NCBI GenBank assembly: GCA_023227825.1 | Contig: JALOCJ010000009.1 | Span: forward strand, 1 to 64,000 | Direction of reading: 5' to 3' | Length of the DNA: 64,000 bases | DNA from: Candidatus Cloacimonas sp. | Lineage (GTDB): Bacteria > Cloacimonadota > Cloacimonadia > Cloacimonadales > Cloacimonadaceae | In this document: positions 53,682-62,657 of the stretch, piece by piece | Layout: the number at the start of each line of letters is the position of its first letter | Numbering within the stretch: position 1 is the stretch's first letter | The notes under the pieces: model-generated | What the model saw: the letters and a program-made list of their open reading frames with translations, nothing else | Told to the model about the DNA's origin: nothing | Databases searched by the model: none | Position numbers and translations under genes: made by a program

Positions 53682-55751
53682 ATGTTAAAATTTGCATTGT
53701 ATGTTTCCAATCATGGTTTTGGACATTCCACCCGGATTTGTGCATTAGCAGAAGAACTTATTCGTTATGGAGTTTTCTGTCATATTATTACTTTTAAGCC
53801 CTCTTTTCTTTTTCAAAACCTTAATCCGCATTATTTTGTTTTACATCAGCGAGCAGTAGATATTGGAGTGAAACATAATGAAAACCTTAAAGTGGATATA
53901 ACAAAAACGGTTAATTCACTGATGGATTTACTTTCTAAACGCAACGCTATTATGAAACGGGAAATTGAATTTTTAAGACGGGAAAAGATTGATTGTATAA
54001 TTGCAGATATTCCTTTTCTGGTAAGCGATTTTACTTCCTATTGCCATATTCCTGTTTTTGCAGTAACCAATTTTGAATGGCATTTTATTTACAGCTCTCT
54101 TTTGGCTGATAAGGAAAATATAGAAAGTAAAAAGGAAGAGCCAGATACCTTTAATTATACTCAACAATACAGAGAAACAGCGTCCTCTGAATACTCAAAC
54201 GATTTTTTGGTTACTAATAATTTAAAACCGGTTTTAAATTTAATTTGGGCTTTATATCAACGCTTTGATGGATGTTTCCGTTTACCATTCAGCACTGATG
54301 AAAGTATGTCTGCGTTTAAGGATTATATTTCCTGCGGATTGCTTTCCCGAAAAAAAGATAACTATAACGATATCCGGTGGCAATATAAGCTACCTGAAGA
54401 AATACCAATTTTACTGGTAATGTTTGGTGGAGAAGGAATTATGGAACTGAATTATGAAGAACTCTGTTCTGCTTATCCGGGCATTGTTATCTCTACTCAA
54501 GCAGGCATAAAAGCCCAAAACCATTTACAAATATCTATAGATGATGATTTTTTGGATTTTATTTATAGCGCTGATATTATTCTTTGTAAACCAGGATATA
54601 GCACTTTCGCAGAAGCTGCCCAATTAGGAAAATTTATTATCTATTGTCCACGCTCTAATTATCCTGAAGAAATAGCTCTAATTGCAGGACTGAAAAACTA
54701 TCCTAATTGCTTGCAGATAGATACATTACAACTAAATGACAAGCAGTGGGAAGCTATTTTCAAAGACATTAAACCCCGGAAAATTAGAACTAAAAAATAT
54801 CAAAACTGTAATACTGATGTTGCTGGATTGATATTGAAAAAATATACTCAACTGCAAAAAAGAAAATTACTTAGTGTCTTTGACCTCGGTTCCAACAATT
54901 TGAATTATGTGCTCTTTGACCTGGAAAATGGCCAAATAATTCACAAAACCCAATTGACCACTGCCTTAGGAACTGCCTTAAAAAATAATAAAATAAGTGA
55001 AAAACGCCTAAAAAGTGTTAAGCAGAAAATAAGTAAATTGTTCCAACTGGATTCTTACCTAAAATCAGAGAAAGTTCTTTTAGCTACAGGAGTTATGCGT
55101 ATTGCCTTAAATGCTAATCTATTAATTGATTGGATTGCAGATAAATATAATATAAATTGCAGAATAATCTCGCCGCAGGAAGAAATCCGTTATGCTTATT
55201 TCGCGGCAAGACACTACGGAAGTAGGGAAGAGTCAGCTCTGGCAATTGATATTGGGGGTTTTTCTACAGAGCTTATCAATTTGGATAAAGAAAAAAAACA
55301 GCAGGGATATAGTTTACCATTTGGTTTACTGACTTTGGTAAATGATTTTAAGGAAGATGTGGAAACAGCAGGGAATTTTATTCAGCAAAAGCTCAATGAT
55401 TTACCCTATAAAGGTTCATATCGTCTTATTGGTATTGGACTTACTTACACTTATCTGGCAGGAGTTATTTTCCAAACTAGTTATAATGATATAGAAAAAC
55501 TGGAAGGAAAAGCAATCAGTAAAAAACAATTGCAGGAACTTTCTCATTCCATTGAAGTTAGAGACGAACAGAAATATTTACCCTTTTTAATAGAAGAGAG
55601 TTATGTTCCTGTGCTGAAATTAAGTATCGCTTTCAGTATTTCTTTGCTGGACAGATTTGAGACCTCTAAAATTATAGTTTGTAACTCTGGAATGGCTGTT
55701 GGCTACGCTTGCTGGCGTTCCAGTAAAATAAGAAACAAGGTTCCCCAATGA
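53682..55751 (+). CDS. fusion of a glycosyltransferase-like domain and an exopolyphosphatase (Ppx/GppA) domain
   Basis: 689 residues with two unlike halves. Residues 1 to about 385 form a GT-B/MurG-like domain: SNHGFGHSTRICALAEEL at the start, LLVMFGGEG, and a C-terminal DIILCKPGYSTFAEAA segment like that of UDP-sugar transferases. Residues about 390-689 form an ASKHA-fold Ppx/GppA domain: SVFDLGSNNLNYVLF, LLATGVMRIA, LAIDIGGFSTELI. Normally such proteins are separate. The Ppx half usually acts on polyphosphate or pppGpp. The join is seamless, with no internal ribosome site noticed, so it appears to be a real fusion. The end overlaps miaB by 4 nt. Confidence 0.82.
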   Translation: MLKFALYVSNHGFGHSTRICALAEELIRYGVFCHIITFKPSFLFQNLNPHYFVLHQRAVDIGVKHNENLKVDITKTVNSLMDLLSKRNAIMKREIEFLRREKIDCIIADIPFLVSDFTSYCHIPVFAVTNFEWHFIYSSLLADKENIESKKEEPDTFNYTQQYRETASSEYSNDFLVTNNLKPVLNLIWALYQRFDGCFRLPFSTDESMSAFKDYISCGLLSRKKDNYNDIRWQYKLPEEIPILLVMFGGEGIMELNYEELCSAYPGIVISTQAGIKAQNHLQISIDDDFLDFIYSADIILCKPGYSTFAEAAQLGKFIIYCPRSNYPEEIALIAGLKNYPNCLQIDTLQLNDKQWEAIFKDIKPRKIRTKKYQNCNTDVAGLILKKYTQLQKRKLLSVFDLGSNNLNYVLFDLENGQIIHKTQLTTALGTALKNNKISEKRLKSVKQKISKLFQLDSYLKSEKVLLATGVMRIALNANLLIDWIADKYNINCRIISPQEEIRYAYFAARHYGSREESALAIDIGGFSTELINLDKEKKQQGYSLPFGLLTLVNDFKEDVETAGNFIQQKLNDLPYKGSYRLIGIGLTYTYLAGVIFQTSYNDIEKLEGKAISKKQLQELSHSIEVRDEQKYLPFLIEESYVPVLKLSIAFSISLLDRFETSKIIVCNSGMAVGYACWRSSKIRNKVPQ

Positions 55752-57031
55752 AATTTTATATAGAGACCTATGGCTGTCAGATGAATGTGGCAGATAGTGA
55801 ATTGATAGCCAGCATTTTAACTTCAGCAGGTCATCAGGAAGTAAATCAAATAAGCGAAGCAGATTTAATCTTATTTAATACCTGCAGTGTTAGGGCTCAT
55901 GCTGAAGAAAGAGTATTAGGTAGAATTCAAAGTGAGATGCATCGTAAGAAAGAAAACCTTCATCTCCAAATTGGCGTAGTTGGCTGTATGGCACAACGAT
56001 TGGGTAAAGAAATTAACAAGAATAATTTGGCTGTTGATTTTATAGTAGGGGTGGATCAATATCAAAACCTACCCAAGATAATAATAGATGAAACAGAGAA
56101 TACCCTTTTAACGAAGCTGGATGCAACGCAGTTATATAAAGATATACAACCAGTTTATCATCATAATTATTGTGCTTATGTTACTATTATGCGGGGGTGT
56201 AATAATTTTTGTTCCTATTGCATTGTTCCTTATCTTAGAGGTAGAGAACGCAGTCGTCCCTGGCAGGATATTATACAGGATACAATTTCTGCCGGTAATA
56301 ATGGTAGAAAGGATATCACTCTTTTGGGTCAAAATGTGAATTCCTACTTGGATGGAGAGGTAAATTTTCCGCAATTATTAACCAAGCTCAACGAACTGGT
56401 TAACATATACCGGCTGAGGTTTATTACTTCTCATCCGAAGGATTTATCTGAGGAATTGATTAAAGTGCTGGCAAATTCAGCTAAAATATGCGAACATATA
56501 CATTTACCCGTTCAAAGCGGGAGTGATCGGATATTAAAAACAATGAACCGTAATTACACTGTTCAACATTATAAAACTTTAGTTGATAAATTACATAACT
56601 CTATACCTAAGATAGCGATAACTACAGATATTATGACCGGTTTTCCAGGAGAAACAGAAAGCGATTTTCAAAAAACACTTACTCTAATGGAAACACTTGA
56701 ATTTGATGATGCTTTTTGTTATAAATTTAGTCCACGAACGGGAACCGCAGCTGCAACTTTTTCCAATCAAGTTCCTGAATCGGAACGACTGGTTCGTTTA
56801 CAGCAAATGATTGAACTGCAACGCAGAATTACTCTGAAAAAAAACAAAGAACAAATTGGACATAAAGTTGAGGTTTATGTTGAGGGCTACAGCAAAAAAA
56901 GTAGAAAAATGGTTTTCGGAAAAACTCGCGATTTTAAAACTGCAGTTCTTCCGGGAACAGAAGATGACTTTGGAACTTTAAAACAAATTGAGGTTAGGGA
57001 TGCTACAGCGAGCACACTTATCTGTTTTTAA
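55748..57031 (+). CDS. miaB: tRNA-2-methylthio-N6-dimethylallyladenosine synthase
   Basis: Methylthiolates the i6A37 base of tRNAs using two 4Fe-4S clusters and SAM. 427 residues, the usual length. The auxiliary cluster cysteines are C10 (YGCQMN), C46 (NTCSVR) and C80 (VVGCMAQR). The radical SAM site is GCNNFCSYCIVPYLRG, and a TRAM domain ends the protein (VEVYVEGYSKK). The start overlaps the fusion gene by ATGA. Confidence 0.96.
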   Translation: MKFYIETYGCQMNVADSELIASILTSAGHQEVNQISEADLILFNTCSVRAHAEERVLGRIQSEMHRKKENLHLQIGVVGCMAQRLGKEINKNNLAVDFIVGVDQYQNLPKIIIDETENTLLTKLDATQLYKDIQPVYHHNYCAYVTIMRGCNNFCSYCIVPYLRGRERSRPWQDIIQDTISAGNNGRKDITLLGQNVNSYLDGEVNFPQLLTKLNELVNIYRLRFITSHPKDLSEELIKVLANSAKICEHIHLPVQSGSDRILKTMNRNYTVQHYKTLVDKLHNSIPKIAITTDIMTGFPGETESDFQKTLTLMETLEFDDAFCYKFSPRTGTAAATFSNQVPESERLVRLQQMIELQRRITLKKNKEQIGHKVEVYVEGYSKKSRKMVFGKTRDFKTAVLPGTEDDFGTLKQIEVRDATASTLICF

Positions 57032-57164
57032 CCGGATGTTCGTAAGTTGTGATAAGACATATTATGTAAACTTGCAGATAGAGGAACTAAATAATACGCA
57101 TTGTAATAACTTATCCCCTACCCTTAATACAATTAAAAACATCATTAATTTATAAGGAGGAAAA

Positions 57165-58040
57165 ATGAAAAGTATGACCGGTTTTGGAAGTTCGTTAATA
57201 AATAGAGACAACATTGAGATTGAATTGGAGATAAAATCTATAAATGCCCGTTTTTTAGATTTAAGAATTTTCCTTCCCCGAGAGCTGAGTTTTTATGAAA
57301 CTGAAATAAGACAGCATATAATAGGGGTTCTATCGCGTGGTACAATTGAAGTAAGAATCAATTTTAACGATTATCGTGAACCGAAATTAGTATTAAATAA
57401 GACCAAGTTATTAAAATACAATGATTTGGCTATGGAAGCAGCAAAACTTTTAGCCAGTGAAGAAGTTGTTTCTATAGAATTTTTATTAAAGGAACAGGGA
57501 GTTATTGAAAGTGCGGACCGTTTGGCAGAAGATGAAATGTTGGCGAATGTATTAAATGAAGCATTAGAACAGGCACTGCATAGAATAAATGAATCAATGC
57601 TCGTTGAAGGAAGGCAAATTAAACAGATGTTGATTGACTCTATGCAAAAAATTCAAAAAGCATTAAACGCTATATCGGAAATGTGTGAACCATTTAAAAA
57701 AGAACTATTTGAAACGATGCACAGGCATATTGAAGAGCTTATGGGAACATATCCAAAGGAAAATCTGGAACAACGCCTTATTCAGGAATTAGCAATCTAT
57801 ATAGATAAATATGACATAGGTGAAGAATTAAGCCGCTTGTATGCTCATATCAATACCTTTAATTCTACTCTTCAAGGAGAAGGAGATATTGGCAAAACAT
57901 TGAATTTCATCATTCAAGAAATGCAACGTGAGGCAAATACTTTGGGTTCAAAATTCTCCACTGCCCAAAGTTTCCCTTGGATTTTAGCTATCAAAGAAGA
58001 AATAGAAAAATGTCGGGAGATGATTCAGAATGTTGCCTGA
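57165..58040 (+). CDS. yicC: YicC family protein (endoribonuclease type)
   Basis: 291 residues. It opens MKSMTGFGSS and has SINARFLDLRIFLP, with the C-terminal hallmark NFIIQEMQREANTLGSKF; YicC of E. coli is a reported endoribonuclease acting on small RNAs. AAGGAGG precedes the ATG. A gap of 133 nt separates it from miaB, so it likely has its own promoter. In many bacteria yicC is followed by gmk and rpoZ; here a small membrane protein follows instead, overlapping by 11 nt. Confidence 0.93.
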   Translation: MKSMTGFGSSLINRDNIEIELEIKSINARFLDLRIFLPRELSFYETEIRQHIIGVLSRGTIEVRINFNDYREPKLVLNKTKLLKYNDLAMEAAKLLASEEVVSIEFLLKEQGVIESADRLAEDEMLANVLNEALEQALHRINESMLVEGRQIKQMLIDSMQKIQKALNAISEMCEPFKKELFETMHRHIEELMGTYPKENLEQRLIQELAIYIDKYDIGEELSRLYAHINTFNSTLQGEGDIGKTLNFIIQEMQREANTLGSKFSTAQSFPWILAIKEEIEKCREMIQNVA

Positions 58041-58467
58041 ACCAATTCTGAAGTGGAAATCCTGGCCCCTTATGGAACGTCCCTGGACATCTTTATTATT
58101 AATTTTATTCTTGATTTTGCTTTCCTTTTTATTATATTATATTACTGTAACTAGTTGGCAGCAGCCTTTTTTTTACATTTTGGGAATGCTTTTGGTTTTA
58201 GGTAACCTTCTGCCCTATTTTATTTTAACCGAATATGAAATTTATGAGGACAAGGTGCAGGTGCGTTATCTCTTTCTTAAAATCAATCGTCCCTATACCG
58301 ATTTTGGCTGTTTTTATGAAGATAAACGCGGTATAATGCTTTCTACTTTTACGATGCCAAGACGTTTAGACCCTTTTAGAGGTTTATCATTGCGTTTTTC
58401 TGCTGATAAACAAGAAAGAGAAAAATTAATTGAAATCCTAATGCAAAAAATAGGAAAAAAATATTAA
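58030..58467 (+). CDS. small two-helix membrane protein
   Basis: 145 residues. Two membrane helices (about 21-40 and 44-64) separated by a short loop, followed by a soluble part of about 75 residues that starts YEIYEDKVQVRYLFL. This looks like a small PH-like (DUF304/bPH) fold. No enzyme motif is present. It overlaps yicC by 11 nt and ends 8 nt before rnr, so it sits within an operon with them. Function unknown. Confidence 0.75.
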   Translation: MLPEPILKWKSWPLMERPWTSLLLILFLILLSFLLYYITVTSWQQPFFYILGMLLVLGNLLPYFILTEYEIYEDKVQVRYLFLKINRPYTDFGCFYEDKRGIMLSTFTMPRRLDPFRGLSLRFSADKQEREKLIEILMQKIGKKY

Positions 58468-58475
58468 GGAACACT

Positions 58476-60812
58476 ATGAAATATAATGAATTAAAACAGA
58501 CAATATTAGAACATTTCCAGAAATATCCGCATACTGGCTTGTCCTACAATGAAATAGTAAACACTTTTCAGCTTCCTAAGGCGGAAAAAGCATTACTCAG
58601 CGGTATTCTCAGTGGCTTAATGGATGAAGGTATTTTAACCAAAGACCGGAAAAAATATCACTTAAAACAGAAACCTAAAGTTCAACATCTCTCCCCCACT
58701 CCCAATCCTAAATTATTACAGGGAATTTTTGATGCTACACCATTATCCAGAGGTTTGTCTTATGCTTTTATAAGAACACCGGAGAGGGACTATTATATAG
58801 ATGCAGAAGATACGCTAAATGCTTTTCATAACGATGTTGTAGCTTTTGAAGTAAAATATAGAAAGGGGCATCAGGATTATGCTGTTATCCGTAAAATAAT
58901 TCAAAGAAGCTCAGACCAACTGGCTGGAGAACTTATTATAAAAAAAGGTGTTAACAATTTTATTTGCAGTAACCCCAAAATATTCAGGTGGTTTTATGTT
59001 TCTGATCCAGCTGGGGGAAAGAATGGAGATAAAGTTATTTTAAAAGTAACCGATTGGGGAAATCCGCAAATGGGAAAAATGCCTGTTGGTAAGGTTATAG
59101 AGGTCTTAGGAAAATCTGGTGAACCGGAAGTGGAGCTTTTAGCTGTTATTCGTCAATATAATTTACCTTTGGAATTTCCTGAAGATGTAATTGCAGAGGC
59201 AAATCAGCTCTCTAAAGATATAAAACCTGAAGATTACAGGAATCGGAGGGACTTGCGTAATCTCTATTCCTTTACAATAGATCCGATTACAGCTAAGGAT
59301 TTTGATGATGCAATAGCTATAGAAAAAACGGATAAGGGCTGGTGTCTTTATGTTCATATTGCTGATGTAGCACATTATTTGACAGTTGAAGGAGCTATTT
59401 TTCAGGAAGCAAGTAAGCGTGGTAACAGTTTTTATTTTCCTAAAAGAGTTATACCTATGCTGCCGGAACGCTTATCAAATCTTATCTGCAGCTTGCGACC
59501 TGAAGAAGAAAAACTCTGTTTAACCGTGCAAACTGAATTTGACCGTAAAGGACAAATTTTTTCCCAGCAAATATATGAAAGCGTTATTTGTAGTAAAGCA
59601 CGGCTTAATTATGACGAAGTAGATAAGCTTTTTGCTAATCAGGAAGCGGATTTACCTGAAGAATTAAAACAAAATCTATTGGAAGCCAGAGCTCTATCCC
59701 GTCTTTTAACTGAAAAAAGAATGAGCGCCGGTTACATTTTTTTTGATTTACCGGAAATTGAATACGAATATGATGAAAACGGTTTTCTAAAGCATTTAAC
59801 CCTGGCTGAAGAAACCGAAAGCCATAAAATAATAGAAAATTTTATGCTGGTTGCCAATGAATATGTTGCCACACGCCTTTCACAAACTGCTCCAGCAACA
59901 ATTTATCGCGTTCATAGCGACCCCGATTTTAACAAGCTGGAACGACTTATTGAACTTCTTTCCTATTATGGGGTGAAGTGGGTTATGTATGAAAATTTGA
60001 ATAAATCACTCCAGTATTTGCTAAATTCTTTTCCCAATGATGCATATCATAAGGTCTTTGACCGCATTTTACTAAGAAGTATGAAAAAAGCTAGATACAG
60101 CACTGAACATATTCATCATTTCGCTTTAGCAATGGAGACATATACACATTTTACCAGTCCTATTCGGCGTCTTTGTGATTTGATTATTCATTATCTTTGT
60201 AAGGCCTATTTATGCAACAGCAATTCTCAAAAATTTGCACCTTCTCAACTTAAACATTATGCAGATGTTGCTTCTGAACAAGAAATTCAGGCAGATCAAT
60301 CAGAACGCGATATAGAAAGAGTTTATAGCCGGACTATGATGCAAGAGCACGAAGGAGAAATTTATAATGGAATGATTATTTCAGTTAATTCCCGGGGCTT
60401 AATTGTCCAATTGGAAGAGATTCCGGTTACGGGAGTTATTGAAGAAATCAATTTAGGAGAAGGTTATTGGGAATATCTAGAGCGCGAAATGCGCTATATA
60501 AACCGCCGAACTCACCAATTTTATCAATTAATGGATACTTTGTTTGTTACAATTAGTTATGTAGATGATGATATTTACTTGCTTCCAATAACCAAATCAC
60601 TTCGCCATAATGTGTCTAAAGCAAAGATTTCCTGGTCATCCCGAAAACCCGGAAGGACGACGTCCTCGTCGTCCCAAAAATCCGGAAGGACGACGTCCCC
60701 GTCGTCCCAGAATCACGGAAGGACGACGTCCCCGTCGTCCCAAAAACCCGGAAGGACGATGTCCCCGTCGTCCAAATCCTCCCCATCTTCAACCACAAGA
60801 GGCAGCAAATGA
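58476..60812 (+). CDS. rnr: ribonuclease R with a repeat-built C-terminal tail
   Basis: A 3'-5' exoribonuclease of the RNB family, 778 residues. A winged-helix N-terminal domain (about 1-65), cold-shock domains, the RNB catalytic domain (TAKDFDDAIAIE with the metal-binding aspartates; YTHFTSPIRRLCDLI near 560) and an S1 domain follow (YNGMIISVNSRGLIVQL, about 630-705). The usual Lys-rich tail is replaced by four 11-residue repeats of the type KPGRTTSPSSQ (about 725-768), encoded by the same GC-rich palindromes found between genes elsewhere. Basic residues are still present, so RNA binding may survive. The stop overlaps murI by 4 nt (ATGA). Confidence 0.95.
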   Translation: MKYNELKQTILEHFQKYPHTGLSYNEIVNTFQLPKAEKALLSGILSGLMDEGILTKDRKKYHLKQKPKVQHLSPTPNPKLLQGIFDATPLSRGLSYAFIRTPERDYYIDAEDTLNAFHNDVVAFEVKYRKGHQDYAVIRKIIQRSSDQLAGELIIKKGVNNFICSNPKIFRWFYVSDPAGGKNGDKVILKVTDWGNPQMGKMPVGKVIEVLGKSGEPEVELLAVIRQYNLPLEFPEDVIAEANQLSKDIKPEDYRNRRDLRNLYSFTIDPITAKDFDDAIAIEKTDKGWCLYVHIADVAHYLTVEGAIFQEASKRGNSFYFPKRVIPMLPERLSNLICSLRPEEEKLCLTVQTEFDRKGQIFSQQIYESVICSKARLNYDEVDKLFANQEADLPEELKQNLLEARALSRLLTEKRMSAGYIFFDLPEIEYEYDENGFLKHLTLAEETESHKIIENFMLVANEYVATRLSQTAPATIYRVHSDPDFNKLERLIELLSYYGVKWVMYENLNKSLQYLLNSFPNDAYHKVFDRILLRSMKKARYSTEHIHHFALAMETYTHFTSPIRRLCDLIIHYLCKAYLCNSNSQKFAPSQLKHYADVASEQEIQADQSERDIERVYSRTMMQEHEGEIYNGMIISVNSRGLIVQLEEIPVTGVIEEINLGEGYWEYLEREMRYINRRTHQFYQLMDTLFVTISYVDDDIYLLPITKSLRHNVSKAKISWSSRKPGRTTSSSSQKSGRTTSPSSQNHGRTTSPSSQKPGRTMSPSSKSSPSSTTRGSK
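60649..60777. repeat. four tandem 33-bp palindromic units inside rnr
   Basis: Units begin at 60649, 60682, 60715 and 60748. Each contains GGAAGGACGACGTCC(T/C)CGTCGTCC plus a short AAAAA/AGAAT spacer. The core is the family-1 palindrome with AAC changed to GGAC. The period is 33 bp, so the reading frame is kept. The palindrome encodes GRTTSPSS in the rnr frame. Confidence 0.92.
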
Positions 60813-61612
60813 AAAAAGCAATCGGTATTTTTGATTCCGGTGTTGGTGGCTTAACCGTTTATAAAGCCATTCGTAATACTTTTCCCAATGAGGACTTAAT
60901 TTATTTTGGAGACACTGCCCGAGTGCCTTATGGACCAAAATCTCCTAATACCATTATTGACTATTCCTTGCAGAATGCGCGTTTTTTGCTCCAGCAGGGA
61001 ATAAAAATTTTAATTGTTGCCTGCAATACATCTTCCGCAGTAGCAATTCCCGCTTTACAAAATTTAAGCGATATTCCCGTTATAGGTGTTATTGAACCGG
61101 GTGCGGAACAGGCAGCTAAAACCACTAAAAATAAACGCATTGGAGTGATTGGAACGGAAGGAACAATTCATAGCGGTGCTTATACTGTTGCAATCAATAA
61201 ATTATTACCCGAGGCAGTTATTTTTTCCCAACCCTGTCCTCTTTTTGTTCCCTTGGTTGAAGAGGGATGGCAGGAGCACTATGTAGCGAATATAATTGCA
61301 GAAGAATATCTTGTAGATATGAAAAAGCAAAATATTGATACTCTTGTTTTGGGCTGCACTCATTATCCGCTGCTGTCTAAAACCATTCAAAAAGTTATGG
61401 GAGAAGAAGTTACATTGGTAGATAGTGCAAAAGCAATAGCTGCATATCTAAGCTGTTATCTGGATAGAGAAAACGATGGACAAAAAGGTAAAGATACTTT
61501 TTATGTGAGTGATAACGAAAGTAAATTCTCCGAAATTGCTCAACGCATTTTGCAGGATAATATTAGTAATTTAACCCGCGTGCATCTTTATGAAAGCTGG
61601 TTTAAGGACTGA
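60809..61612 (+). CDS. murI: glutamate racemase
   Basis: Makes D-glutamate for peptidoglycan. 267 residues, a normal length. FDSGVGGLTV at the start, YFGDTARVPYG, the catalytic cysteines in VACNTSSA and LGCTHYPLL, and VIGVIEPGA are all present. It overlaps the rnr stop by 4 nt, so the two are coupled. Together with alr it supplies the D-amino acids for the cell wall. Confidence 0.97.
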   Translation: MKKAIGIFDSGVGGLTVYKAIRNTFPNEDLIYFGDTARVPYGPKSPNTIIDYSLQNARFLLQQGIKILIVACNTSSAVAIPALQNLSDIPVIGVIEPGAEQAAKTTKNKRIGVIGTEGTIHSGAYTVAINKLLPEAVIFSQPCPLFVPLVEEGWQEHYVANIIAEEYLVDMKKQNIDTLVLGCTHYPLLSKTIQKVMGEEVTLVDSAKAIAAYLSCYLDRENDGQKGKDTFYVSDNESKFSEIAQRILQDNISNLTRVHLYESWFKD

Positions 61613-61658
61613 CCAAAAACATAGTGTAAAAAAATATAAAAATGAATAAGAATACTTT

Positions 61659-61715
61659 CTTCCTTAATTGCATTACCTACTCATTGCTTACCCATTACGG
61701 ATGGCATCCGTAATG
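61659..61715. repeat. CTTCCTTAATTG...CATCCGTAATG element, copy 2
   Basis: Begins CTTCCTTAATTGCATTACC and ends with CATTACGGATG-G-CATCCGTAATG, a perfect 11-bp palindrome around one base (61693-61715). It matches copy 1 at 28295-28350 over most of its length. It lies about 100 bp before kce. Confidence 0.75.
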
Positions 61716-61815
61716 AGTCCGTATTGTTAAAGTAATGCTAATAGGAACGACCTTATTTTCCAGATTTTAATTATTATATTTCAAAAAATTAGATTAAATA
61801 TAAAGAGGTAACATT

Positions 61816-62646
61816 ATGGAACCCTTAATTTTAACTGCTGCTATAACGGGAGCGGAAACAACCCGCGCAGATCAACCCAATTTACCTGTAACTCCAGAAG
61901 AACAAGCAAAAGAAGCAAGAGCTTGTTTTGAGGCAGGTGCCAGAGTTATTCATTTACATATCAGGGAAGATGACGGAAGACCTTCTCAGCGGTTAGATCG
62001 TTTTCAGGAAGCCATTTCTGCTATTCGCAAGGCAGTTCCGGAAATTATCATTCAAATAAGTACCGGAGGTGCTGTCGGCGAATCATTTGATAAACGACTT
62101 GCCCCTTTAGCTTTAAAACCGGAAATGGCAACTCTTAATGCCGGCACTTTGAATTTTGGAGATGACATTTTCATCAATCATCCTGCTGATATTAGGCGTT
62201 TGGCAGAAGCATTCAAAAAATATGATGTAGTCCCTGAAGTGGAAGTTTACGAATCAGGTATGGTTGATGCTGTTGCCCGTTTAATTAAAAAAGGGGTTAT
62301 AACTCACAGTCCATTGCACATTCAGTTTGTTCTTGGCGTCCCTGGAGGAATGAGTGGTAAGCCCAAAAACCTGATGTATATGATTGAACATTTGAAAGAA
62401 GAAATCCCTACAGCAACCTGGGCTGTAGCTGGAATTGGTAGATGGCATATTCCTACTTCTTTAATAGCAATGGTTACAGGTGGTCATATCCGCTGTGGAT
62501 TTGAAGATAACATTTTTTATCATAAGGGAGTAATTGCTACTTCCAATGCGCAATTAGTAGCCCGTTTAGCACTTATTGCAGAAGAAATTGGTCGCCCTCT
62601 TGCTACTCCGGAACAGGTAAGAGAGATTTTTGCTTTAAATAAATAA
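61816..62646 (+). CDS. kce: 3-keto-5-aminohexanoate cleavage enzyme (BKACE family)
   Basis: Splits 3-keto-5-aminohexanoate with acetyl-CoA into acetoacetate and 3-aminobutyryl-CoA in lysine fermentation. 276 residues, the family length. The zinc histidines are in VIHLHIRED (H46, H48), with QISTGGA, MATLNAGTLNFGDDIF and the GHIRCGFEDNI motif whose Glu completes the metal site. The sequence appears very close to the enzyme characterised from Ca. Cloacimonas acidaminovorans (comparison from memory). The other lysine-fermentation genes (kamA, kamD/E, kdd, kal) are not in the window. An AAAGAGG site precedes the ATG, and a repeat element lies upstream. Confidence 0.95.
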   Translation: MEPLILTAAITGAETTRADQPNLPVTPEEQAKEARACFEAGARVIHLHIREDDGRPSQRLDRFQEAISAIRKAVPEIIIQISTGGAVGESFDKRLAPLALKPEMATLNAGTLNFGDDIFINHPADIRRLAEAFKKYDVVPEVEVYESGMVDAVARLIKKGVITHSPLHIQFVLGVPGGMSGKPKNLMYMIEHLKEEIPTATWAVAGIGRWHIPTSLIAMVTGGHIRCGFEDNIFYHKGVIATSNAQLVARLALIAEEIGRPLATPEQVREIFALNK

Positions 62647-62657
62647 AAGAGGTAGGT

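Noticed and set aside
60616..60798. 60-codon minus-strand frame opposite the rnr tail
   Set aside because: It is the complement of the in-frame rnr repeats, which are open in several frames because of their palindromic composition.
61613..61658. Terminator after murI
   Set aside because: The region is A-rich but no stable stem followed by a T-tract was seen.
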